Shown here piece after piece: positions 34,564 through 41,709 of a stretch of 64,000 bases of DNA. Each line of letters starts with the position of its first letter. Within the stretch, counting starts at the first letter, position 1. Both the position numbers and the translations under genes were made by a program. This stretch comes from Oribacterium sinus (lineage in GTDB: Bacteria; Bacillota; Clostridia; Lachnospirales; Lachnospiraceae): the NCBI RefSeq assembly GCF_014202695.1, contig NZ_JACHHH010000012.1, positions 1 to 64,000 on the forward strand. Direction: 5' to 3'. Under the pieces are notes generated by a model. That model was not told the DNA's origin and ran no database searches. It worked only from the letters and a program-made list of their open reading frames with translations.

Positions 34564-36294
34564 TTATATCTGATAAAGTTTATCACCACAAAGGTCTTCT
34601 TTTGTCCATTCAATGACGGCTAGTTTTCCTGAGGTATGATCTAAGATTTTGTTAATCCACTTCACTTCTTCATTTGCTTTAGCAGATAACATCTTGTTAC
34701 CGGGATTTACTTTATACAAGGAAGAATTAACAATCCACCAATTGGTATGAATGGATGCCCTTGTTAGATCTTCTTCTAATCGAGATGCCTCATAAAACGG
34801 GGTAGCCTCCGCCAAACTAACGATTAATACTTCTGTTTCCTCTCCCCTTAATCTGGGTAACAAGTTTTTTACAGATTCAGGTATCTGTCCTTGTGTTCTT
34901 TGAACTTCTTGGTGATAACTTAAAGTTGAGTCTAACAACAACAAGGTATGACCCGTAGGAGCAGTATCAATCACCACTATCTCATCGTCTGCTTTTTCCA
35001 CGAGCTCTGCAAAAGCTCTAAATACAGCTATTTCCTGTGTACATGGTGATCTTAAATCTTCCTCAATGTAAGCTACATCATCCTCACTCATTGTTTTTCT
35101 TGCATTTCCAAGTACTTCATCTTGATATTTTTTTAATTCTTCTTTTTCATCAATATGACTCATAGATATTCCACTTGAACTATCTATCATAAATTTGATA
35201 TGGTCAGCGGGATCTGTTGTAGCCAAGTGTACCTTTTTACCAAGTTTGCTTAGCTTGAGGGCAACAGAAGATGCAATAGTAGTCTTTCCTACACCGCCCT
35301 TGCCCATAGTAAAGATTACTTTTCTATTATTTTTTACAAGATCACTAACAACATCATCTAAATTAAAGAGTTTGCCTTCTACTTCCACTTTTTGTTCATT
35401 TATTTGATCTTTCTTAAGGAGATTTCTTATAGAGTCGATTCCGGTAATGTTGTATGATCTCAAAGCAATTGTATAGGTATCAAACTCCGTTAAGATATCC
35501 GGCATATTTTCAAGGGCTAACTTTTGTTTGTTAAATATACTTTCAGATAAGTCATCATCATACTTTTCTAAGATACCATTAATCACTAATATTTGATTTT
35601 TTATTCCAATCTCAGATAGCTCCTTTGATGCTCTAGCCACCTCATTAAGTGGTGTTTTATCCGGCCTTGTAACTAAGACCAGGGTTGTTAAACTCTTATC
35701 TGATAAATTTTCAACCGCCTTTTTATAGATTTCTTTTTTAGCCTCTAATCCTGATAACTGTCCTAAACAGGATGCTCCATGGGTGCTTTTACTGATAAAA
35801 TCAGTCCAAGCAGAAGGAAGCTGTAGCATTCTAAGGGTATGACCTGTAGGTGCTGTATCAAATATAATATGGCTATAGTCTGTATTGAGCTTAGAATTTG
35901 TAATGAAATTAGAAAACTCATTAAAGGCAGCAATCTCCACTGTACAAGATCCTGATAGCTGTTCTTCCATACTCTCAATAACAGAATCAGGCAATTTACC
36001 CCGAAAAGGTGCTACAACACTTTCTTTATAATTATGTGCCGCTTCTAAAGGATCCAGATTGATTACTTCTAAATTATCTACTCCTTTAATCGGCTTTGCT
36101 TTACCGTCTAATTCTGTTTCAAAAACATCTTGAAGATTTGAAGCAGGGTCTGTACTAATCAGTAGTACTTTCTTTCCTTCATCTGCTAAAGCCACTGCTG
36201 TTGCACAAGCTGTAGATGTTTTACCTACGCCTCCCTTGCCTGTGAAAAATAGATATTTGCTTAATTTAATATCCGCAAGATTAAATTCCTTCAT
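34564..36294 (-). CDS. arsA: Arsenical pump-driving ATPase ArsA
   Basis: 576 residues, two homologous ATPase halves. P-loops FTGKGGVGKTSTA (about 17-29) and FTMGKGGVGKTTIA (about 331-344); the signal-transduction DTAPTGHTLR/DTAPTGHTLL motif occurs in both halves; Cys residues lie in GSCTVEIAAF and SPCTQEIAVF, where As(III) binds. Complete and uninterrupted. Drives arsenite export through ACR3 after receiving arsenite from ArsD. Confidence 0.96.
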   Translation of the reverse strand: MKEFNLADIKLSKYLFFTGKGGVGKTSTACATAVALADEGKKVLLISTDPASNLQDVFETELDGKAKPIKGVDNLEVINLDPLEAAHNYKESVVAPFRGKLPDSVIESMEEQLSGSCTVEIAAFNEFSNFITNSKLNTDYSHIIFDTAPTGHTLRMLQLPSAWTDFISKSTHGASCLGQLSGLEAKKEIYKKAVENLSDKSLTTLVLVTRPDKTPLNEVARASKELSEIGIKNQILVINGILEKYDDDLSESIFNKQKLALENMPDILTEFDTYTIALRSYNITGIDSIRNLLKKDQINEQKVEVEGKLFNLDDVVSDLVKNNRKVIFTMGKGGVGKTTIASSVALKLSKLGKKVHLATTDPADHIKFMIDSSSGISMSHIDEKEELKKYQDEVLGNARKTMSEDDVAYIEEDLRSPCTQEIAVFRAFAELVEKADDEIVVIDTAPTGHTLLLLDSTLSYHQEVQRTQGQIPESVKNLLPRLRGEETEVLIVSLAEATPFYEASRLEEDLTRASIHTNWWIVNSSLYKVNPGNKMLSAKANEEVKWINKILDHTSGKLAVIEWTKEDLCGDKLYQI

Positions 36295-36303
36295 AATACC
36301 CCC

Positions 36304-36726
36304 TTAGCAACAAGAGCTATTATTTCCACAGCACCCTTGATTTGGTTCTTCATCTTCACTACAGCAAGAATCATTACCTGAAGAACAACAGCCATTTTGC
36401 TTACTACTTTCAAGATAATCTTTTGAGATTTGTAAAAGTTCCATTATTTCTTCATTCTTTGGATATCTGCCTTCTATGACTATATCCTCGTCCACAAGGA
36501 TTAATGGCAGCCTATCGGTTCCATTTTTATCCAAAGCATCTTTTACCTTGTTATTATTGACAAATGCCATTGGCTTACTTGATAAATTGTATCTTTCAAT
36601 AGTGATACCATTTTTCTTCAAGTTGTTAATCACTGTTGAAATACGTACAAGTTCAGGATCTACATTAACTCCGCAAACACCTGTATCACAACACATAGCC
36701 GGTTCATAAATTGACATTCTTTTCAT
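36304..36726 (-). CDS. arsD: Arsenite metallochaperone ArsD
   Basis: 140 residues. Thioredoxin-like domain with the Cys12-Cys13 and Cys18 type cluster (YEPAMCCDTGVCGV) and a Cys-rich tail holding vicinal pairs (NGCCSS, DSCCSED, QGCCGN, SSCC), as in typical ArsD, which has extra Cys pairs. Hands arsenite to ArsA and can act as a weak repressor. Ends nine bases before arsA. Confidence 0.95.
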   Translation of the reverse strand: MKRMSIYEPAMCCDTGVCGVNVDPELVRISTVINNLKKNGITIERYNLSSKPMAFVNNNKVKDALDKNGTDRLPLILVDEDIVIEGRYPKNEEIMELLQISKDYLESSKQNGCCSSGNDSCCSEDEEPNQGCCGNNSSCC

Positions 36727-36773
36727 TTTTTTACACCCTTTCTTTAATTGTTTGAATTAGATTTCATTAATAC

Positions 36774-36789
36774 ATCAAGTTTTTTTGAT
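36774..36789 (-). promoter_or_regulatory. ArsR operator before arsD
   Basis: ATCAA-N6-TTGAT palindrome in the arsR-arsD gap, matching the site upstream of arsR at 37117-37138. It suggests a second ArsR-controlled start for arsD-arsA-acr3. Confidence 0.65.
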
Positions 36790-36806
36790 ATAAAGAGTAT
36801 TTTTTT

Positions 36807-36826
36807 AGTTACCCTTAAGGGTAACT
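36807..36826. repeat. Perfect 20-bp palindrome at the arsR stop
   Basis: AGTTACCCTTAAGGGTAACT overlaps the arsR stop codon. A-run rather than T-run follows on the transcribed strand, so it is not a standard terminator. It may act as an mRNA hairpin between arsR and arsD. Confidence 0.75.
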
Positions 36827-37106
36827 AATTTCTTGCAGTAGATTCTAAAAACATCTGTATTATTTTTTGTCTTCCTTGTTCAGATATGGTGTAGTGAACC
36901 CACTTGCCTTCTTCTCTTGCTGTAACAATTCCTGACTCTATCAATATTTTCATATGGTATGACAAGCCCGATTGCGTTAAATCCAGTTTTTCCAGTAAAA
37001 CACAGGCACACAGTTCCCCATTTTTTAATAAATCCAATATCTCTAGGCGAACCGCTACTGAAAAGGCTTTAAATATCTGTGCAGTTTTTACTAAATCTCT
37101 CTTCAT
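36825..37106 (-). CDS. arsR: ArsR family arsenic-responsive repressor
   Basis: 93 residues. Winged helix with the metal-binding GELCACVLLEKL (ELCxC motif of ArsR) in the third helix, followed by TQSGLSYHMKILIESGIVTAREEGKWVHY. First gene of the ars operon, with a clear operator directly upstream. Releases DNA on binding As(III)/Sb(III). Confidence 0.95.
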   Translation of the reverse strand: MKRDLVKTAQIFKAFSVAVRLEILDLLKNGELCACVLLEKLDLTQSGLSYHMKILIESGIVTAREEGKWVHYTISEQGRQKIIQMFLESTARN

Positions 37107-37116
37107 AAAAGTTCCT

Positions 37117-37138
37117 CACATCAATTTATTTTGATGTG
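37117..37138 (-). promoter_or_regulatory. ArsR operator upstream of arsR
   Basis: CACATCAA (37117-37124) and TTGATGTG (37131-37138) form perfect 8-bp arms around TTTATT, about ten bases before the arsR start. It shares ATCAA-N6-TTGAT with 36774-36789. Confidence 0.8.
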
Positions 37139-37188
37139 TTAATCTTATCACTACTTGTTCTGCTTGACAAGTCTTATTTCCTTAAATA

Positions 37189-37373
37189 CTACTTTAATCG
37201 TCGTGGGGATAATAGCGTTTTATCATCCCACAAGCATTCCAGAATCAGCTCTTTATTTCTCAACTTTTCCAACCATTGCTCACCTTGGTAGCCCAGACCA
37301 TGAATCATTGCAGATAAGCCCCCTGTTACTGCCGCCACGGTGTCCACCACATATTCGGAGGATCTGATTTCTT
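37189..37373 (-). pseudogene. C-terminal remnant of a second ADP-ribosylglycohydrolase
   Basis: An open frame reads EIRSSEYVVDT then VAAVTGGLSAMIHGLGYQG and WLEKLRNKELILECLW, closely matching the intact gene at 31752-32624. Relative to that gene 123 bp (41 codons) are missing; the endpoints coincide with a GGTGTCC direct repeat in the intact copy (31866-31872 and 31989-31995). Metal motif GEDTDT is lost, so it is not an enzyme. About 80% nucleotide identity points to an old paralogue. Confidence 0.85.
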
Positions 37374-37473
37374 CATTTATCCAAGAGAAAATGTTCCTGA
37401 GGAAGAATTGGAAAAACTGATGCTCTGGTCGGAGGTATTACCGGATAGCTGTAGGACGGATAAAAGCAGATAA
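37367..37473 (+). pseudogene. C-terminal fragment of an unidentified protein
   Basis: Plus-strand frame ...FIYPRENVPEEELEKLMLWS... ends at TAA 37471-37473 without a start. It abuts the ADP-ribosylglycohydrolase remnant head-on, so both were cut by one rearrangement. The family is not recognised. Confidence 0.45.
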
Positions 37474-37474
37474 G

Positions 37475-37508
37475 AAAAACCTGCCGGTCTGAGAGCCGGC
37501 AGATTTTG
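37475..37508. terminator. Bidirectional terminator
   Basis: CTGCCGG (37481-37487) / CCGGCAG (37496-37502) with an 8-nt loop; A-run before and T-run after, so it works on both strands. Its right part belongs to the direct repeat at 37494-37536. Confidence 0.75.
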
Positions 37509-37536
37509 TTGGACAGACAGCTTATTTGCCATTTTC
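37494..37536 (+). repeat. Right copy of ~43-bp direct repeat bracketing the ars block
   Basis: AGCCGGCAGATTTTGTTGGA... matches 33393-33436 in the same orientation. It spans the last codons of the gene at 37522 and its terminator. Confidence 0.6.
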
Positions 37537-37836
37537 AAAATGATCTCTTAATACCATTAATCTAAATATTAGAACAGCATTCAGAATAGCCGCTGCTATA
37601 AGACCGGCTCCAGCCCAAAGCAGATCTATCGCAAACCCTATAATAAAACATAGGCTCCATTTCATAATTTGCTTACCACAAATGATGCATAATTCTTTGC
37701 TTTTATTTGATATATTTTCGTCAAGATCATGTCCGGTTAAATATCGAATTGCTCTGCCGTTCGATCTAATAAATAGAATACCTATAATCAAATAGAGCAA
37801 AACCATCATAAAATCGATACATAAAAATACAAACAT
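37522..37836 (-). CDS. Small membrane protein (DUF3784-like)
   Basis: 104 residues, three membrane segments (about 5-25, 58-75, 78-97) separated by a cytoplasmic loop with LTGHDLDENISNKSKELCIICGKQI. The arrangement recalls DUF3784 proteins, but the match is weak. Last gene on the minus strand before the ars block. Function unknown. Confidence 0.65.
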   Translation of the reverse strand: MFVFLCIDFMMVLLYLIIGILFIRSNGRAIRYLTGHDLDENISNKSKELCIICGKQIMKWSLCFIIGFAIDLLWAGAGLIAAAILNAVLIFRLMVLRDHFENGK

Positions 37837-37899
37837 ATTTATTACCTAAATACTTTCTACGCCACTGATATACTGCTTTTTAGTCATCCTTAGCCTCGA

Positions 37900-38076
37900 C
37901 TAGGCGTTCATAAATTTCTCCTTTATACTTTCCTTAAGTATAATCCTATTTTTATCTTGCTTCCTCTCAAAATCCAAAATATCTGTAAATCTTTTTTCAA
38001 AGAATTTAGTGAGGAATATGAAAGTTCTAATAAATAAGTTTTCACCGGATTTAGACTTGTAATCAATGTTCATCAT
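37900..38076 (-). CDS. 58-residue ORF overlapping the ABC permease end
   Basis: Begins ATGATG inside the last codons of the permease gene and encodes a basic, helical peptide (MMNIDYKSKSGENLFIRTF..., KFFEKRFTDILDF). No Shine-Dalgarno is visible; it may rely on coupling, or be the start of a truncated third gene. After its stop another short open stretch follows, then nothing recognisable to 37836. Confidence 0.4.
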   Translation of the reverse strand: MMNIDYKSKSGENLFIRTFIFLTKFFEKRFTDILDFERKQDKNRIILKESIKEKFMNA

Positions 38077-38866
38077 TTTTGAAATTGGTATTACTTAGAC
38101 AGAATATAGCGAATAAATAGGCCACAACTGTGAAAACTAAAACGATGCAAATCGTAGTGAAATCCGGAATGCCGAATGCGATTGTACGCATGGCATCAAC
38201 TTGATATGTTAGGGGATTAATCCGTGAAATACATTTTAGAAGGAATGGCGCATTGTCAAAGGAATAAAATAATGGTGCAGCAAAAAGAATTGGCACTAAG
38301 AGAGTGTCCATCACAAAGTCTCGTTGCTTATAATTTTTTATCAGTAGCGCAACGCAAATCAGGATAGACGCCCAAAACAGCACGCTAATCATTAAAAAAA
38401 CGATAATCATGCAAAATCTATAAAGTGAAAAAGATCCACCAACAAAAAAGGAAAGAATATATAGAATGCTGGCTTGAATGACAACTCCTACGATTGGAAA
38501 GGTTGCAATTCCGAGTATATAAATTGCCGGATGAATGCCGTTAAGAATCTTTAAGCTTAAAAGTCCCCAACGCTTGTCCGTTATCATGCGATAAACGCAT
38601 TGGTACATTTCTTTAAATAACGACATTGCAAAAATACCGATTAAAGAATAGGAAAGAAAACTTACTGTCGTTCCGTTGAAGGATATATCTCCAAATGTAG
38701 CCTGAATACCTACAGAATAAAATAAGAAATATAAAATAGGGGAAATCAAACTACTATAGATAATTTGTTTGTTGGACCAAAGTGCTTTCAGCTCATTATT
38801 GACCATTATGGGTAAACCCTTTAGCCCAAGATGCCCGGGCTTAATATACATTTGAAATTTACGCAT
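38063..38866 (-). CDS. ABC-2 type transporter permease
   Basis: 267 residues, six membrane helices (first about 38-56, last about 238-258). Residues 18-50 (PIMVNNELKALWSNKQIIYSSLISPILYF, quoted in part) are a typical ABC-2 N-terminus. Overlaps the ATPase gene by eight bases. An exporter of unknown substrate. Confidence 0.86.
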   Translation of the reverse strand: MRKFQMYIKPGHLGLKGLPIMVNNELKALWSNKQIIYSSLISPILYFLFYSVGIQATFGDISFNGTTVSFLSYSLIGIFAMSLFKEMYQCVYRMITDKRWGLLSLKILNGIHPAIYILGIATFPIVGVVIQASILYILSFFVGGSFSLYRFCMIIVFLMISVLFWASILICVALLIKNYKQRDFVMDTLLVPILFAAPLFYSFDNAPFLLKCISRINPLTYQVDAMRTIAFGIPDFTTICIVLVFTVVAYLFAIFCLSNTNFKNDEH

Positions 38867-39758
38867 TTTCTGTTGCCTCCTCTTGCATCATGATTTCCTT
38901 AAGGCCCAAGCGTTCACTGCCCATACTTGTAATCGATACTTCAGCTAAAAGCTTTCCAATAATGCAGTTCAAATCTACAGAAGACTCGATGAAACTTACT
39001 GTTTGCCCTTCAAGCTTAGCTCCTTGGTCAATCAGTTCCTTTTTGAGCGTGTCGCTCATTTCGCCGGAGAAGGAAATTGTGATTTCCCTTGTCAATTGGT
39101 GAGCGCTTAAAAAATCCCGCATACTACCAAAGTAAAACTGCTGACCTTGGTTTAGAAATAGAATTTTATTGCAGTAATCTTCCAGCATTCCCAAATCATG
39201 GGATGAAACAAGAGCCAGTTTCTTTTCATCAAAACATTTCTCTTTCAAATATTCAAATAGTCCATGGGAGTAACGGTAATCCAGACCGGCGGTTGGTTCG
39301 TCCAAAATCATTATTTCAGGCTTATGAACTAAAGCACGTGCAACTTGAACTCTTTGTTGTTGTCCGCCGGAGAGTGAATCGGGGGAACGGGTATAGAAAT
39401 CTGTAAGATCAAGAATTTCAGAGATAGAATCCGTTGCCGCCTGTGATTCTTTCTTAGAAAGACCGGTCAATACAGCTCCAAGCATAATGTTATCTCGCAC
39501 ATTTAAATACCAATCAATGGATTGCTTTTGTGGGCTTATGCCTAAATCATGATAAGTAAGCTTGGGTGAGCAAGTGATACTTCCGTGTTGAGGACTGTAT
39601 ATTCCGGATAATAGATTGAGTAAAGTGCTTTTTCCGGCTCCATTTTTGCCAACAACAGCAATAAAATCTCCTTTCTCTGCCTCAAAAGAGATGTCATAAA
39701 TTCCGTTGTGCGTTCCTTCGTAAAAATAGGATACATCTTTAAGCGTCAGCAATGCCAT
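38859..39758 (-). CDS. ABC transporter ATP-binding protein
   Basis: 299 residues. Walker A GKNGAGKST (about 37-45), signature LSGGQQQRVQVARALV, Walker B IMILDEPTAGLDY, switch His SSHDLGML. The C-terminal ~75 residues form the regulatory extension common in ABC-2 export ATPases. Its Shine-Dalgarno AGGAGGG overlaps the last codons of the ClbS pseudogene, so the two were once one operon. Confidence 0.89.
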   Translation of the reverse strand: MALLTLKDVSYFYEGTHNGIYDISFEAEKGDFIAVVGKNGAGKSTLLNLLSGIYSPQHGSITCSPKLTYHDLGISPQKQSIDWYLNVRDNIMLGAVLTGLSKKESQAATDSISEILDLTDFYTRSPDSLSGGQQQRVQVARALVHKPEIMILDEPTAGLDYRYSHGLFEYLKEKCFDEKKLALVSSHDLGMLEDYCNKILFLNQGQQFYFGSMRDFLSAHQLTREITISFSGEMSDTLKKELIDQGAKLEGQTVSFIESSVDLNCIIGKLLAEVSITSMGSERLGLKEIMMQEEATENA

Positions 39759-39760
39759 TG

Positions 39761-40216
39761 TTAATCCCTCCTATTCCTGCTAAGCAAAGTATGCAATTGG
39801 TCAAGCGCTTCATCAGCCCATTTTCTCATATGTGGCTTAAATAATTCTTCCTCACTCAATGAATCAATCATTACGCAAATAGAATTAACATTTGCTTTTA
39901 ATTTTAGTTTCAACTCTTGTATAGATAAATGAGCATAAGTATCCGTAAACCACTGATATAATTCACCAAGTTGATTCCATTTGAATTCATTTGATGGTAT
40001 TTTTACTTGAAGTCCATTTCTTTCATCTTCCTCCCATTTAAGAACTAAGCTTGTCCAGCCTACCTGATAAGCAAGATTTTCAGCCGGAGTTCTATCGACT
40101 TCATCAAATCTCTTATCTTTTAAACTTTACGGAATATCCTCAAATTCTGAAATATATTTACCAAATGCTTTATTTATTTCAATTTTGAGTTCTTCTTTAT
40201 TTTCGTATGCTCTCAA
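39761..40216 (-). pseudogene. ClbS/DfsB family protein, broken
   Basis: Reading from TTG 40216: LRAYENKEELKIEINKAFGK, SEFEDIP, then TAA, then the same frame continues SLKDKRFDEVDRTPAENLAYQ, GELYQWFTDTYAHLSIQELK, SEEELFKPHMRKWADEA and departs from the family (LDQLHTLLSRNRRD, stop). Intact ClbS/DfsB proteins are four-helix bundles of ~170 residues. So there is one in-frame nonsense codon near residue 29, replacement of the C-terminal third, and probable loss of an ATG start. ClbS itself is a colibactin self-protection hydrolase; the role of clostridial relatives is unclear. Confidence 0.85.
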
Positions 40217-40297
40217 AAACTCACCTCTTCAACTTCTAATCTGTCGAGCAGATTTTTCACCCCTAAAACTTCCGATTTTTAGGTGAATTGTTTTCCT

Positions 40298-40645
40298 CTA
40301 CAAGATACCTTCTAGCCAAGAATACTTTTCATACCGATTAAGGTTTTCTCTGGCTATTCTTTTTCTTTCTTTTTCTGTTTCATTTAATTTGCTGGATGGA
40401 ATATACAGAAGCTCCTCATCAATATACGCATCTGTTTCCATTTCATAAATTTCCTTAAGAAAATCTTCTATCTCTGCATCAGATACTTCAATGCTTACAG
40501 AACATGGAATATCTTCTACAAATCCAAGCTTATATAGATTGTAATCACCTTCTGTTATATTCACGATCCAGTCTGGTTTCAATTCATTAAAATGCTTTTT
40601 TAGACGTTCAGCATCCTTTTTATATATGTCCTCAATAACTTTCAT
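40298..40645 (-). CDS. Hypothetical acidic protein
   Basis: 115 residues, charged and helical, no membrane segment. Central part (KPDWIVNITEGDYNLYKLGF, VSIEVSDAEIEDFLKEIYEM) looks globular. No family recognised. It lies downstream of the AbiEi gene in the position where an AbiEii toxin would be expected, but shows no nucleotidyltransferase GS...D.D motif. The ~80 bases between it and the ClbS pseudogene hold nothing evident. Confidence 0.6.
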   Translation of the reverse strand: MKVIEDIYKKDAERLKKHFNELKPDWIVNITEGDYNLYKLGFVEDIPCSVSIEVSDAEIEDFLKEIYEMETDAYIDEELLYIPSSKLNETEKERKRIARENLNRYEKYSWLEGIL

Positions 40646-40815
40646 ACCTACTGCCCTCTCCAGAGAAGTTTACTTATTGCTCTTCTTCATCATAATCATT
40701 TGTAAGCAGTACCGTAGGCGTATTCTCGCAAGCTGGCACCATCTACTTTACATCCATGATTTCCGAAACAATATTTCGTTTAACTTCTTCCTTTCAAACT
40801 TTCCGAGCCTATCAT
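40646..40815 (-). other. Gap after abiEi where the toxin gene is missing
   Basis: 170 bases on the minus strand with only short frames (for example MVPACENTPTVLLTNDYDEE..., 22 codons). No nucleotidyltransferase sequence of the AbiEii type is visible. Confidence 0.5.
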
Positions 40816-41400
40816 TTATAAAACCTCCATATATTTTCTGAGCTCATCTTCAACACCAAGGCTTCTACCATATTTAATAAGATTTCTAACATTCTTATCT
40901 TTGCTCTTAAAATATCCGGTTAGTGCATTGATGAAAATCTGCTTATCAATAGATTTCCTTTTCAAAACAATATCACAGATACATCTTTCCATGTTATAGC
41001 ATTTAACGGTTGATCCCAGTGGGGTTTTCGTCTTAATAAGTCCTAAATTGAAACAATCTCTCTTTACGTAATGAACCTTGATATTCAGAAATTTCCGTTT
41101 GATGTGCTCTGCATTATACCCCTGAGGCACAGTGATATGAAAAACATTAGGTATTCTGTCACTAAATCCAAGAAGATACAAAGCTGTATGAAAAGAAAAT
41201 ACCATTTGCTCATTATTAACAGATATAACAGCAAAGTCATCATCTATGGCATCCTTTTTCTTATAAACACCATTTCTAACTCTCTCCAGCTCGCCTTTAT
41301 GAACAAGTGAAGCTAAGATATGCCTTTTTATGCCTATCTCTTCCGCCTGTTTATTGGTAATAATATTATTTTCTAAAAAGTGTTTTTCCAAAGCGTTCAT
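40816..41400 (-). CDS. AbiEi-type antitoxin (type IV toxin-antitoxin / abortive infection)
   Basis: 194 residues. N-terminal winged helix (FLENNIITNKQAEEIGIKRHILASLVHKGELERVRNGVYKKKD) is the AbiEi_4-type domain (quoted over two stretches); the C-terminal domain includes FHTALYLLGFSDRIPNVFHI and the family-typical MERCICDIVLKRKSIDKQIF. AbiEi normally precedes, with overlap, an AbiEii nucleotidyltransferase toxin and represses the operon. Here the toxin gene is absent, leaving an orphan antitoxin. Could protect against the toxin carried by incoming elements. Confidence 0.85.
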   Translation of the reverse strand: MNALEKHFLENNIITNKQAEEIGIKRHILASLVHKGELERVRNGVYKKKDAIDDDFAVISVNNEQMVFSFHTALYLLGFSDRIPNVFHITVPQGYNAEHIKRKFLNIKVHYVKRDCFNLGLIKTKTPLGSTVKCYNMERCICDIVLKRKSIDKQIFINALTGYFKSKDKNVRNLIKYGRSLGVEDELRKYMEVL

Positions 41401-41457
41401 TTTATCACTCCATTTACAATTACACTTTTATTATAGTTTTTTAAAGAGTATTTGTAA

Positions 41458-41709
41458 ACAATGGATGAAATCAAGAAGCTGATACAATTCTTTCCAGTAA
41501 ACGCATTCCTTCTCGCTAAGATAATTCTTCGCGACATGCATATCTCTTTTTACAATCTGGTTTACTCATTTCCGGAATTGTACCGCACAATCAGAATTGA
41601 CTTTAAAGCCTACGGCAATAACCATTTGGACATTATAGTGCTTAGTGTCACGTCCAACCTGACGAAATCCTTCCTCTTGAACTATCTGGAAATTCCGGAT
41701 AGTTCAATC
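41458..41709 (-). pseudogene. Fragment of a RhuM-family protein
   Basis: In the same frame as the nuclease gene, right after its stop, the sequence reads NFQIVQEEGFRQVGRDTKHY, MVIAVGFKVNSDCAVQFRK, TGA, VNQIVKRDMHVAKNYLSEKE. This is the central part of the RhuM (virulence-associated) family; the TGA stands where relatives have Trp. Both ends are missing. The last bases run into the promoter of abiEi. Confidence 0.8.

Noticed and set aside
36807-36826. Terminator after arsR
   Set aside because: The palindrome is followed by A, not T, on the transcribed strand, and arsD follows.
41458-41709. Selenocysteine or recoded TGA in the RhuM reading frame
   Set aside because: Both protein ends are missing and no recoding structure is evident; a simple pseudogene explains it.
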